From: Kiritimatiellia bacterium
GTDB lineage: Bacteria; Verrucomicrobiota; Kiritimatiellia; UBA8416; JAIOPI01
Length of the DNA: 13,593 nt
Direction of reading: 5' to 3'
NCBI GenBank assembly: GCA_028822745.1
Contig: JAPKCZ010000023.1
Location: forward strand, 1 to 13,593
Shown: piece by piece, positions 1 to 6,793 of the stretch
Layout of the letters: each line of letters starts with the position of its first letter
Position numbering within the stretch: position 1 is the first letter of the stretch
Notes under the pieces: generated by a model
Database searches by the model: none
Seen by the model: the letters and a program-made list of their open reading frames with translations, nothing else
Told to the model about the DNA's origin: nothing
Translations under genes and position numbers: made by a program

Positions 1-688
1 CCAGCGTCAAATCCGTAAGCGCTTCGAGCAAATAGCGGTCATGAGAAATCAACAACAAGGTCCCTTGAAAATCACGCAGAAAGCGGCGCAGCCATTCCAC
101 CGCAGGAACATCCAGATAGTTGGAAGGCTCATCCAACAACAGGATGTCCGGATCCCCGATCAGAACACGCACCAGTTCGGCGCGCATTTTCCAGCCCCCA
201 CTGAAAGCCACAAAAGGAAGCACAAACTCGTCTTCTTTGAATCCCAACCCTGACAGGGCGGCTTCGGCGCGCGAACGCATTTCGTAACCACCGAGATGTT
301 CGAACTCGGTCTGCAGATTGCCAACACGCCGAATACGTGATTCGCGTTCGCTGCCCTCGAGCTCGGAAAGTCCGGCCTCAAGGCGGTGTAGATCGTCGGT
401 GATCTTGGCAAGCTCGGGGATGGACTGTTCCGTAAAGGCCAGCAAGCTCATCTCGTCCGACTCCGCCTTGGGGCGCTGACGTACGTGCCCGACGCGCTGC
501 TTCTTGGGAACAACCACATCGCCCCGCTCCATCTCCGTCGATCCCGTGATCAATCCGAACATGGTACTTTTTCCACCGCCATTCGGCCCAATAATACCGA
601 CGCGCTCGGACGGATTTATGCGGAGCGTGACATCCACAAGGATGTCCTGAGCGCCGAATCGTTTTGTGACATTTTGAAATTCAATCAT
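1..688 (-). CDS. ABC-F family ATP-binding protein, N-terminal part (gene runs off the left edge)
   Basis: ABC-F proteins are soluble twin-ATPase proteins without membrane domains that act on ribosomes (translation factors or antibiotic protection). The 229 visible residues form the first nucleotide-binding domain. They contain Walker A GPNGGGKST (residues 34-42), signature FSGGWKMR (162-169; SGGW with a following basic residue is typical of ABC-F), Walker B ILLLDEPSNYLD (182-193) and the H-loop SHDR (215-218). The start ATG (686-688) is followed at once by the typical MIEFQNVTKRFG opening. The linker and second ATPase domain lie outside the window. It is 30 bp downstream of the SDR gene on the same strand, so it is probably the third gene of the HMA-SDR unit. 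No strong Shine-Dalgarno is seen. The subfamily (Uup/YheS-like or another) cannot be settled from half a protein. Confidence 0.93.
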   Translation of the reverse strand, partial: MIEFQNVTKRFGAQDILVDVTLRINPSERVGIIGPNGGGKSTMFGLITGSTEMERGDVVVPKKQRVGHVRQRPKAESDEMSLLAFTEQSIPELAKITDDLHRLEAGLSELEGSERESRIRRVGNLQTEFEHLGGYEMRSRAEAALSGLGFKEDEFVLPFVAFSGGWKMRAELVRVLIGDPDILLLDEPSNYLDVPAVEWLRRFLRDFQGTLLLISHDRYLLEALTDLTL

Positions 689-718
689 AGGTCGCTTTTC
701 TGTTTAAATGGGATGGGT

Positions 719-1585
719 TTACGTCGTTTCGCCGCGTTTGCGCAGGCGCTGCTTGAAGGCATAGTCAATAAAGGCATAGGGCGCGAAACGCCGTAAATAC
801 GCACCGGCATAGGCTGGCGGCGTAACGCAATAGCGCTTGCGTGGATGCGCGGACTCGAGCGCATGCACGATCTTCGCGGCGACGGCCTCTGGCGGTTTGT
901 TAATGAAACTCACTTGTTTAACCTTGTCGCGCCGCCGCGCCATTTCGCGTTTGAACATATCGCCGAAACGTGACGACTCGGCGTTGACGTTGCCCTCCAT
1001 TTTGTCCAGGGCGTTATTGCGGAAAGCAGTGATGATGGGTCCGGGCTCGACCAGAGATACAGAGACACCGGTTCCGTCCAGCTCAACGCGCATCGAATCC
1101 GACATCGCCTCAAGCGCAAACTTCGAGGCCGAATAGGCACCCAGAAAAGGCAAGGAGATGCGTCCCACAACAGAACTGACATTCACAATGCGGCCCGCCT
1201 GCTGTTTGCGGAACACAGGCATCGTCAGATGAATCAATTGCTGAACACCGAAGACGTTGACTTCAAACTGATAGCGCATGGCATCGCGGGAGAGATCTTC
1301 GATGGCGCCCGCCTGGCCGAAGCCCGCATTGTTCACCAACGCGCCCAGCGTTCCATCGGTTCGGGAAAGCAGTGCCGCCACGCCAGCCTGAACGGATGTC
1401 GCGTCGGCGACGTCCATTTCGATGGGGTCGAAACCAGCGGATTTAAGGGCGTCCAAGTCCTTGGCCTTACGCGCCGTCGGAAAGACCGTCCAACCACGTG
1501 TCCTGAGCATTTCAGCGGTGGCCAGACCGATGCCACTCGAGCAACCGGTGACGAGGACCGTACGGGGAACCGGAGTCACACTCAT
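719..1585 (-). CDS. SDR family NAD(P)-dependent oxidoreductase
   Basis: This is a classical short-chain dehydrogenase/reductase of 288 residues, slightly longer than the usual 250. Visible motifs are the Rossmann dinucleotide site TGCSSGIG (13-20), NNAG (85-88), catalytic Ser138 in NVSS, the YSASK active site (Tyr151, Lys155) and the PG motif after strand six (181-182). Arg39 after the second strand (TARK) suggests a preference for NADP(H), which is inference. The C-terminal extension of about 60 residues ends in a basic run and may form the substrate lid or a membrane-associated tail. The substrate cannot be read from sequence. Its ATG overlaps the stop codon of the upstream HMA gene (ATGA, 1582-1585), so the two are probably translationally coupled. 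It is followed after 30 bp by the ABC-F gene. Confidence 0.95.
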   Translation of the reverse strand: MSVTPVPRTVLVTGCSSGIGLATAEMLRTRGWTVFPTARKAKDLDALKSAGFDPIEMDVADATSVQAGVAALLSRTDGTLGALVNNAGFGQAGAIEDLSRDAMRYQFEVNVFGVQQLIHLTMPVFRKQQAGRIVNVSSVVGRISLPFLGAYSASKFALEAMSDSMRVELDGTGVSVSLVEPGPIITAFRNNALDKMEGNVNAESSRFGDMFKREMARRRDKVKQVSFINKPPEAVAAKIVHALESAHPRKRYCVTPPAYAGAYLRRFAPYAFIDYAFKQRLRKRGETT

Positions 1586-1812
1586 GCGGCAGGCGACTCA
1601 GGACGAGGCGTTGCGTCATAGCCAAGCTTGTCGACCATATCGACAATACCCTCGATCACGCTCTCGCTACCGTCATAGTCCACGTGAATCTCACGCGTGC
1701 TGATGTCCACCTCGCAGGCCTTCAACCCCTTCAAGCGTCGCGCACAATGTTCGATCGCACGGCGACAGGAGGGGCAGTTCGCGCCATTGGTGTCTATAAG
1801 GGCTTTAGCCAT
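1582..1812 (-). CDS. heavy-metal-associated (HMA) domain protein, CopZ-like small metal chaperone
   Basis: A 76-residue protein that is essentially one ferredoxin-like HMA domain. The metal site is CPSC (Cys13, Cys16), preceded by NGAN rather than the usual G-M-T/H that gives the GMxCxxC consensus. Downstream elements fit the fold: a helix (RRAIEHCARRLKG), a VDIST strand and a C-terminal DKLGYDA helix like the KxGY end of CopZ-type domains. I chose ATG 1812 because AAGGAG lies about 8 nt before it; an upstream in-frame start at 1836 would place that site inside the gene. The likely role is binding or delivery of Cu(I) or another soft metal in the cytosol. No copper ATPase or regulator is visible nearby, so the partner is unknown. 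It overlaps the SDR gene by 4 bp. Confidence 0.85.
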   Translation of the reverse strand: MAKALIDTNGANCPSCRRAIEHCARRLKGLKACEVDISTREIHVDYDGSESVIEGIVDMVDKLGYDATPRPESPAA

Positions 1813-1843
1813 GTGACGTACTCCTTTGTGAATCAAAACGGGG

Positions 1844-1849
1844 ATAGTA
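1844..1849 (-). promoter_or_regulatory. possible -10 box for the HMA-SDR-ABC-F unit
   Basis: TACTAT on the minus strand (4 of 6 against TATAAT) sits about 32 nt before the HMA start codon, which would give a leader of roughly 25 nt carrying the AAGGAG ribosome binding site. The upstream hexamer at 17 bp spacing (TTTCGT) is poor. The 161 bp gap after parC and the strong ribosome binding site suggest a separate promoter here, but the hexamer call itself is weak. Confidence 0.3.
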
Positions 1850-1973
1850 GCCTAATTGGCCCACTGACGAAAGCATGGAAAGGGAGCAAATTCCCATCCG
1901 ATAGGCCAAAGAGAAGATTTACCAAGGGACGAGAATTTCTGCACTGCGGGGCGGTTGCACGGCCGAATGTGAC

Positions 1974-4094
1974 CTAAATGGTCACGCCGGGGGGCATGGC
2001 ATCGTCCTTTTTCCACCACGAGGGGACGCGCGTGCTCAATTTGTCGATGGGCTTGAGCGTCAACTGATTGCCGCGTGATTTGACGCCTTTGACAGGCACA
2101 TCCGGCGGGCAGAACTGTTGCTGCGAGATACGCTGGCGTTTCATCTTTTTGTATTTCACGTAAAGCGCATCCGGCGTGCCTTCTTGAAGCAACAGCACCG
2201 TCGCCCCCGCTGCGGCGCTTTGGTAGTCCTTACCCTGAACCACGCCCCCGTAGGCGAATCGCTTAATAAACGAAAGGCCGTCGAGTGTGTAGACCAGCGT
2301 CATGACACGCTCACGATCCATCACCGCGGCATAAAGGACGTTCTTATCGACGAATAGCTTTTCGGGCGGCGGCACACACTTGTAGGAGCCATCGTCCCAA
2401 GCAATCAGAACCTTGTCGTGTGAGGTAATCTGGATCACCTCTTCGCCGTCGACTTTGTAGCCGATGTAACCAGACTCACGGTCGTACTTGATGGACAGAT
2501 CCTCCGCCGTCAACGCTTTGACCTCAATTTCTTTGAAGGTCTTAATGGCGGTCAAGCGCGGGTACGCCTCGGCATAATTTTTGATCAGTCCACGCAGATA
2601 ACGAATCGTGTAGGCTTTCAAACCGGCAAGATGTTTATCTATTTTAGCAATCTCGGCCAACAGCTTTTCGATATCCTGACGGTTCTTGTTGATGTCGAAC
2701 AACGAGATGCGGCGAATGCGCACCGCCAGTAACATGTCGATATCCTTCTGCGCCAACTCACGATGCAATTGATCGAGGAACGGTTGCAACCCGTCGCGAA
2801 TGGCCTTGTCAACAGCCTCGCTTGTTTTGCACGCTTCGATCGCTTTATAGAGCCTGTTTTCAACGAAGATTTGAACCAGTGTTTTGGTGTGGACTTCTTC
2901 GAGTAGCTTGTTGCGATTGAACACCAATTCGCGCTTAAGAATCTTAACCAGGTGATCGGTGTTGGCGCGCAACACTTCACTCACGGTCATTTGACGAGGA
3001 CGCCCTTCAAAAATGACCATCATGTTACTGGTCACGCTGACCTCGCATGAGGTAAAGGCATAGAGCGATTCGATCGTCTTCTGAACGTTCGCGTCCGAGC
3101 GCAGCTCGAGCTGAATGTCGACCGATTCGGAGGTGAAGTCGGAGACTTTTTTGACGGCCAGCTTCTTCTTTTTGACCGCGTCTTCGATGGAGCCCATCAG
3201 GCTCTCGGTGGTGACCCCATAGGGCAATTCCGTCACAACCAGGACGTTGTTGGAACGCGCCTCGATGCAGGCGCGAATCTTAATGCTGCCGACGCCATCT
3301 TTCAGATCCGACACATCCATCAGTCCGCCCTGTTGGAAATCCGGGAACACCTCAAACGGTTTCTTCTGTAGAATCGCGATCTGCGCCTCTAGAAGTTCCT
3401 TGAAATTATAAGGCAGAATGCGTGTCGCCAAACCAACGGCTATGCCATCCGCACCCAGCATCAACAGAAGCGGCAGCTTGGACGGCAACATCACCGGTTC
3501 TTTGTTGCGGCCATCGTAGCTGGGAATGAACGTCGTGAGGTCGTCGTTAAACACCTCATCACGCGCAAGCGGGGTGAGGCGACATTCGATATAACGCGAG
3601 GCCGCTGCGCGGTCGCCCGTATAGAGGTTGCCGAAATTCCCCTGCCCTTCGATCAAATAGCGCTTATTGGTCAGCGTCACCAGGGCATCCGCAATCGAGG
3701 CATCGCCGTGCGGATGGTACTGCATCGCATGACCGACAACGTTGGCCACCTTAATGAAACGTCCGTCATCCTTTTCGTGCAAGGCGTGCAGAATACGCCG
3801 GTGCACAGGTTTTAGACCGTCAAGCAAGGCCGGAATGGCACGATCCCGAATGACGTAGGAGGCATATTGAAGAAAGTTCTCGTCGACAAGTGCCTGCAGC
3901 GGACCACTCCCGGCGGGGGACTGATGGACGTCCACGTCGTCTTGCGCCTCTTCCGCCGCGGGGGGCGGTGGCGTAGCGGCAGCCTTCTTGCGCGCCTCTT
4001 CTTTACGCGTCTTTTTGTAAGCGTCGATCGCGTCCTGTGCCAAGCCGTCGAAGTTGAACTCGTTCTGATCTTTTTTATCTTTTTTCTCGGTCAT
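1974..4094 (-). CDS. parC: DNA topoisomerase IV subunit A (ParC/GyrA family)
   Basis: The breakage-reunion subunit of a type IIA topoisomerase, 706 residues from ATG 4094. An N-terminal extension of about 64 residues is Lys-rich, then Ala/Pro/Glu-rich. The GyrA/ParC core then begins (LQYASYVIRDRAIP, DGLKPVHRRIL). It contains YHPHGD (about 126-131), GQGNFG, and the catalytic tyrosine Tyr168 in AASRYIECRL. The C-terminal region is shorter than in GyrA and I find no GyrA box (QRRGGKG-like), which favours a decatenating topoisomerase IV over gyrase. At the position of E. coli GyrA Ser83 it has Ala132, while the Asp87 equivalent (Asp136) is kept. An earlier in-frame ATG at 4142 would overlap parE and add a sequence unlike the family, so I prefer 4094. 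parE lies 31 bp upstream on the same strand. Confidence 0.95.
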   Translation of the reverse strand: MTEKKDKKDQNEFNFDGLAQDAIDAYKKTRKEEARKKAAATPPPPAAEEAQDDVDVHQSPAGSGPLQALVDENFLQYASYVIRDRAIPALLDGLKPVHRRILHALHEKDDGRFIKVANVVGHAMQYHPHGDASIADALVTLTNKRYLIEGQGNFGNLYTGDRAAASRYIECRLTPLARDEVFNDDLTTFIPSYDGRNKEPVMLPSKLPLLLMLGADGIAVGLATRILPYNFKELLEAQIAILQKKPFEVFPDFQQGGLMDVSDLKDGVGSIKIRACIEARSNNVLVVTELPYGVTTESLMGSIEDAVKKKKLAVKKVSDFTSESVDIQLELRSDANVQKTIESLYAFTSCEVSVTSNMMVIFEGRPRQMTVSEVLRANTDHLVKILKRELVFNRNKLLEEVHTKTLVQIFVENRLYKAIEACKTSEAVDKAIRDGLQPFLDQLHRELAQKDIDMLLAVRIRRISLFDINKNRQDIEKLLAEIAKIDKHLAGLKAYTIRYLRGLIKNYAEAYPRLTAIKTFKEIEVKALTAEDLSIKYDRESGYIGYKVDGEEVIQITSHDKVLIAWDDGSYKCVPPPEKLFVDKNVLYAAVMDRERVMTLVYTLDGLSFIKRFAYGGVVQGKDYQSAAAGATVLLLQEGTPDALYVKYKKMKRQRISQQQFCPPDVPVKGVKSRGNQLTLKPIDKLSTRVPSWWKKDDAMPPGVTI

Positions 4095-4125
4095 GCGACA
4101 ACTCGTTTTCGGGCGAAGCGCGCTC

Positions 4126-5949
4126 TCACGACAACTCCTCATCCGTGATCAGGTTGTCCGTGATGTAGGTACGGCGCTCTTGGGTGTTCTTGCCCATATA
4201 GAAGGTCAGCACTTCGGCAATTTGATCGCCCTCGATGCGAACGGGAGTCAACTTCATGTTGGGTCCAATGAAGTCCTTGAATTCATGCGGCGAAATCTCT
4301 CCTAACCCTTTAAAGCGGGTGATCTCATTGGATCGTCCGAGCTTCTTTATCGCCTCATCACGCTCTTCTTCACTGTAGCAATAGATCGTTTCCTTCTTAT
4401 TGCGGACCTTGAATAGTGGCGTTTCCAGAATATGAAGGTGCCCATCTTCAACGAGGCTACCGAAGAAACGCAGAAAATAGGTGATCATCAGATTGCGAAT
4501 ATGCAAGCCGTCGACGTCCGCATCCGTGGCCAGTATGACGTGCTGATAGCGCAGGCGATCCGGGGCGTCTTCAATATTCAACGCACGCATCAGGTTGTAG
4601 AGCTCAACATTCTTATAAAGGACGTCGCGCTTCTGTTCACACACATTGAGCGGTTTACCCTTGAGCGTGAAAATCGCCTGCGTATGCGCGTCACGACAAC
4701 TCACCAATGTCCCGGCGGCCGACTGACCTTCGGTGATGAAGATCATCGATTCCTTGCCTTTGCCCTTGGCCTTATCGAGATGCTTTTTGCAGTCCTTCAA
4801 CTGCGGAATTCGGATCGACACCGATTTAGCGCGCTCACGCGCCATTTTTTTGACCGACTGTAGCTCTTTACGAATCTTCTGCGTCTCTTCGATCTTGGTA
4901 ATCAGCTTCTCGGCAACTTTAGGATTCTTGTGCAAGAGATCCACGACAACATCACGAACCTGCGTGACCAACTCGCCGCGAAGCTCGCTGTTGCCGAGCT
5001 TGTTCTTGGTTTGCGACTCAAAGACAGGTTCTTTGATGCGCACCGATATGGTGCCGAAGATGCCCTCGCGCACATCCGCGCCTTCAAAACGCTTTTTGGC
5101 GAACTCATTGACGCCTTTCAGCAGACCTTCGCGAAAGGCACTCAGGTGCGTACCGCCATCCGTCGTGTATTGCCCGTTGACGAACGAATAATAGGTTTCG
5201 CTGAATTGGTTCGTGTGCGTGAATGCAATTTCGAGGGTCTTCTCGCGATGCGCTAGCGGCTGATACAGGCGCTCGAAATGCGTTTCCTTCAAGACAAAAT
5301 CGACCAAGCCGTCTTTGGACGAAAAAGTCTCGCCGTTATAAACGATCTTCAGCCCTGCATTGAGGTAAGCGTAGAGCTGCATACGCTGCTCAAGGTGCTC
5401 TTCGCGAAAGTTATACTCCCCGAAAATCTCAGGGTCAGGCACGAATTCCACATAGGTCCCGTTTTTTTCGTCCGGAAGGCGTGGTTTTGTTTCGCCCGTG
5501 ATAACGCCTTTTTCGAATGTGGCCTCAACCGACTTGCCTTCACGATAGCTACGCACAAGGAAGTTGCAGGACAGGGCGTTGACCGCCTTGGTTCCAACAC
5601 CATTCAGGCCCACGCTGAACTGGAAAACATCATCGTTATACTTGGCGCCGGTGTTAATGCGGGAAACGCATTCGACGACTTTACCCAGCGGAATGCCCCG
5701 ACCAAAATCGCGAACCGTCACGAGATTATCTTGGATCGTGATGTCGACCTTGCTGCCGTGGCCCATGATGAATTCGTCGATCGCATTGTCGACGATTTCC
5801 TTCACGAGGACATAGATACCGTCCTCGTATTGCGACCCGTTGCCTTTGCGCCCGATGTACATGCCCGTTCGTAGACGGATGTGCTCGAGGGACGACAGCG
5901 TTTTGATCTTGCTTTCGTCGTAAACGGGTTTTGTCGCTTTCGCAGCCAA
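4126..5949 (-). CDS. parE: DNA topoisomerase IV subunit B (ParE/GyrB family)
   Basis: The ATPase subunit partnering the ParC-like protein downstream, 607 residues, a normal ParE length. In order: RTGMYIGR; the GHKL ATPase motif EIVDNAIDE (catalytic Glu51, Mg-binding Asn55); DFGRGIP; GLNGVGTKAVNALS (about 114-127); the QTKNKLGN loop (313-320); then the TOPRIM domain with TEGQSAAG (Glu407), DADVDG (Asp476, 478, 480) and RFKGLGE (545-551). The family motif EGDSA reads EGQSA here. I chose TTG 5949: AGAGG lies 6 nt before it, a promoter-like pair lies just upstream, and the residues added by the longer GTG start (6015) look non-coding. The gene order parE-parC and the short spacing indicate co-transcription. 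Confidence 0.95.
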   Translation of the reverse strand: MAAKATKPVYDESKIKTLSSLEHIRLRTGMYIGRKGNGSQYEDGIYVLVKEIVDNAIDEFIMGHGSKVDITIQDNLVTVRDFGRGIPLGKVVECVSRINTGAKYNDDVFQFSVGLNGVGTKAVNALSCNFLVRSYREGKSVEATFEKGVITGETKPRLPDEKNGTYVEFVPDPEIFGEYNFREEHLEQRMQLYAYLNAGLKIVYNGETFSSKDGLVDFVLKETHFERLYQPLAHREKTLEIAFTHTNQFSETYYSFVNGQYTTDGGTHLSAFREGLLKGVNEFAKKRFEGADVREGIFGTISVRIKEPVFESQTKNKLGNSELRGELVTQVRDVVVDLLHKNPKVAEKLITKIEETQKIRKELQSVKKMARERAKSVSIRIPQLKDCKKHLDKAKGKGKESMIFITEGQSAAGTLVSCRDAHTQAIFTLKGKPLNVCEQKRDVLYKNVELYNLMRALNIEDAPDRLRYQHVILATDADVDGLHIRNLMITYFLRFFGSLVEDGHLHILETPLFKVRNKKETIYCYSEEERDEAIKKLGRSNEITRFKGLGEISPHEFKDFIGPNMKLTPVRIEGDQIAEVLTFYMGKNTQERRTYITDNLITDEELS

Positions 5950-5979
5950 GGCGGACCTCTGATCAGTTGAAAAGCGGGC

Positions 5980-6008
5980 ACGATAGCAGAGCCCCCAGTC
6001 CGATGCAA
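5980..6008 (-). promoter_or_regulatory. putative parE-parC promoter
   Basis: On the minus strand, TTGCAT (6003-6008) and TATCGT (5980-5985) are separated by exactly 17 bp. They match sigma-70 consensus at 3 of 6 and 4 of 6 positions. The implied transcript would start near 5973, giving a leader of about 25 nt that carries AGAGG before TTG 5949. This would exclude the upstream GTG start at 6015. The evidence is position and spacing only. Confidence 0.4.
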
Positions 6009-6145
6009 ATTTCACGTGCCGACGAGATACGGGCCAGGCCCAACCAACACGCCATCGGGCTTTCCCTTATAGCGCGAACAGACGAGCCCCTATAGCCGAA
6101 AACGAGATGTCGAATCCTCTTTCTGACATAATGGTTTCACTTCAA

Positions 6146-6164
6146 AACCTTCACAGGGAAGGTT
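6146..6164. repeat. perfect 6 bp inverted repeat (hairpin) ahead of the signal-peptide ORF
   Basis: AACCTT (6146-6151) and AAGGTT (6159-6164) are perfect inverted arms around a 7 nt loop, about 30 nt before the short ORF at 6195. CATAAT lies shortly upstream (6126-6131) and could be a plus-strand -10 box, so the hairpin may sit in a 5-prime leader. There is no following T tract, so it is not a convincing terminator. Confidence 0.3.
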
Positions 6165-6194
6165 AAACAAACATGCAAGGATGGGTTAAACGTA

Positions 6195-6287
6195 ATGAAA
6201 AAAGAGACGGCGACATTCCTAGTAACCGCAATGTGTTCTTTGGGCATATTTGGAACCGCTGGCGCGACAGCGGATGCCTTCTCATAA
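6195..6287 (+). pseudogene. 30-codon ORF that is almost entirely a signal peptide; probable remnant of a secreted-protein gene
   Basis: The ORF opens MKKETATFLVTAMCSLGIFG and continues TAGATADAFS before TAA. This has the layout of a Sec signal peptide: a short Lys-rich start, a hydrophobic core and an Ala-x-Ala-like cleavage region (AGATA). The frame then closes. A different forward frame stays open to 6411 (in-frame ATG at 6274, 45 residues including PEWHDRGIYSIPNALNL), so one indel near 6270-6285 would join the two into a longer secreted product. AAGGA lies about 13 nt before the ATG, farther than usual. I do not recognise the would-be mature protein. It may instead be a real small peptide or a chance ORF. 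Confidence 0.35.
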
Positions 6288-6793
6288 GAGCAGCACTCGG
6301 GTCGGTCCCGAATGGCACGACCGAGGGATCTATTCTATCCCAAACGCTCTTAACTTAGTGCCATGCGGGTCGGACCACAGGTTTCTGCAACACTCCACCA
6401 CCAAAGATTAGAACCGTTTAAAACAGCATCCCATTCGGGCGGCCGAAAGAGACGATGGTCCAGGGAGGAGCGATCTCGGTGGATCACAGTGCGACGAAAG
6501 CCAGGCAGGCCCCCACCCAAATGGATATTCAAACCAGCCTGCCTGAACTCTGTCCCACGCCCCCGTCTGAACGTAAAGCGCCGCCAGTGCGTCCCCCCTA
6601 GTTCCCGGGACCAGTCTGACCAGCCCAAAGACCGCACTCGCAGCTAGATAGAAGGATTACGGAAGAAAATCACTATTGCAACCGCACAAATGTAGTACAA
6701 GGCCGTCGGAGGCCTCGGCTCGGACGAAGCGAGAATTTCTCCGCAAACAACTAAAACCAAAGTGTTTACGCCGACATCAGGCACGGGAGAGGC
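6288..6793. other. gene-poor stretch, probably degraded sequence
   Basis: No ORF here looks like a protein gene. The longest candidates, about 95 residues on each strand (6350-6637 minus, 6363-6647 plus), overlap one another, are rich in Arg, Pro and Trp, and have no recognisable motif. A 45-residue open frame (6274-6411, plus) may be the out-of-frame continuation of the signal-peptide ORF. The stretch holds a 9 bp inverted repeat (6502-6545). Near 6705-6745 it holds small palindromes (GAGGCCTC, GAGAATTTCTC) without a T tract, so a terminator for the downstream-facing minus-strand gene is not clear. I see nothing else in it. Confidence 0.5.
6502..6545. repeat. 9 bp perfect inverted repeat with 26 nt loop
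   Basis: CAGGCAGGC (6502-6510) pairs with GCCTGCCTG (6537-6545). It could be a cruciform or RNA stem, or a remnant of a mobile element end. No T tract follows on either strand, so I do not call it a terminator. Confidence 0.35.

Noticed and set aside
1229..1621. A 130-residue plus-strand ORF across the SDR and HMA genes
   Set aside because: It is antisense to two well-supported genes and shows no motif.
1859..1897. Imperfect inverted repeats between parC and the HMA gene as a parC terminator
   Set aside because: Stems are short or mismatched and no T tract follows on the minus strand.
4095..4142. ATG 4142 as the ParC start
   Set aside because: It would overlap parE and add 16 Cys/Arg-rich residues unlike the family; ATG 4094 begins the Lys-rich arm cleanly.
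5278..5874. A 198-residue plus-strand ORF inside parE
   Set aside because: It is the mirror image of conserved parE coding sequence, with no independent evidence.
6031..6041. GGGCCAGGCCC palindrome resembling the REP-like core
   Set aside because: It differs from GGGACAGGCC within the tag and lacks the second arm; short GC palindromes arise easily by chance.
6173..6358. A 61-residue plus-strand ORF beginning MQGWVKRNEK
   Set aside because: It runs in a different frame over the signal-peptide ORF, which has a far more protein-like composition; this one has no motif.
6350..6647. Two overlapping ORFs of about 95 residues on opposite strands
   Set aside because: Both are Arg/Pro/Trp-rich with no recognisable motif or clear ribosome binding site, and they mirror each other over the same bases.
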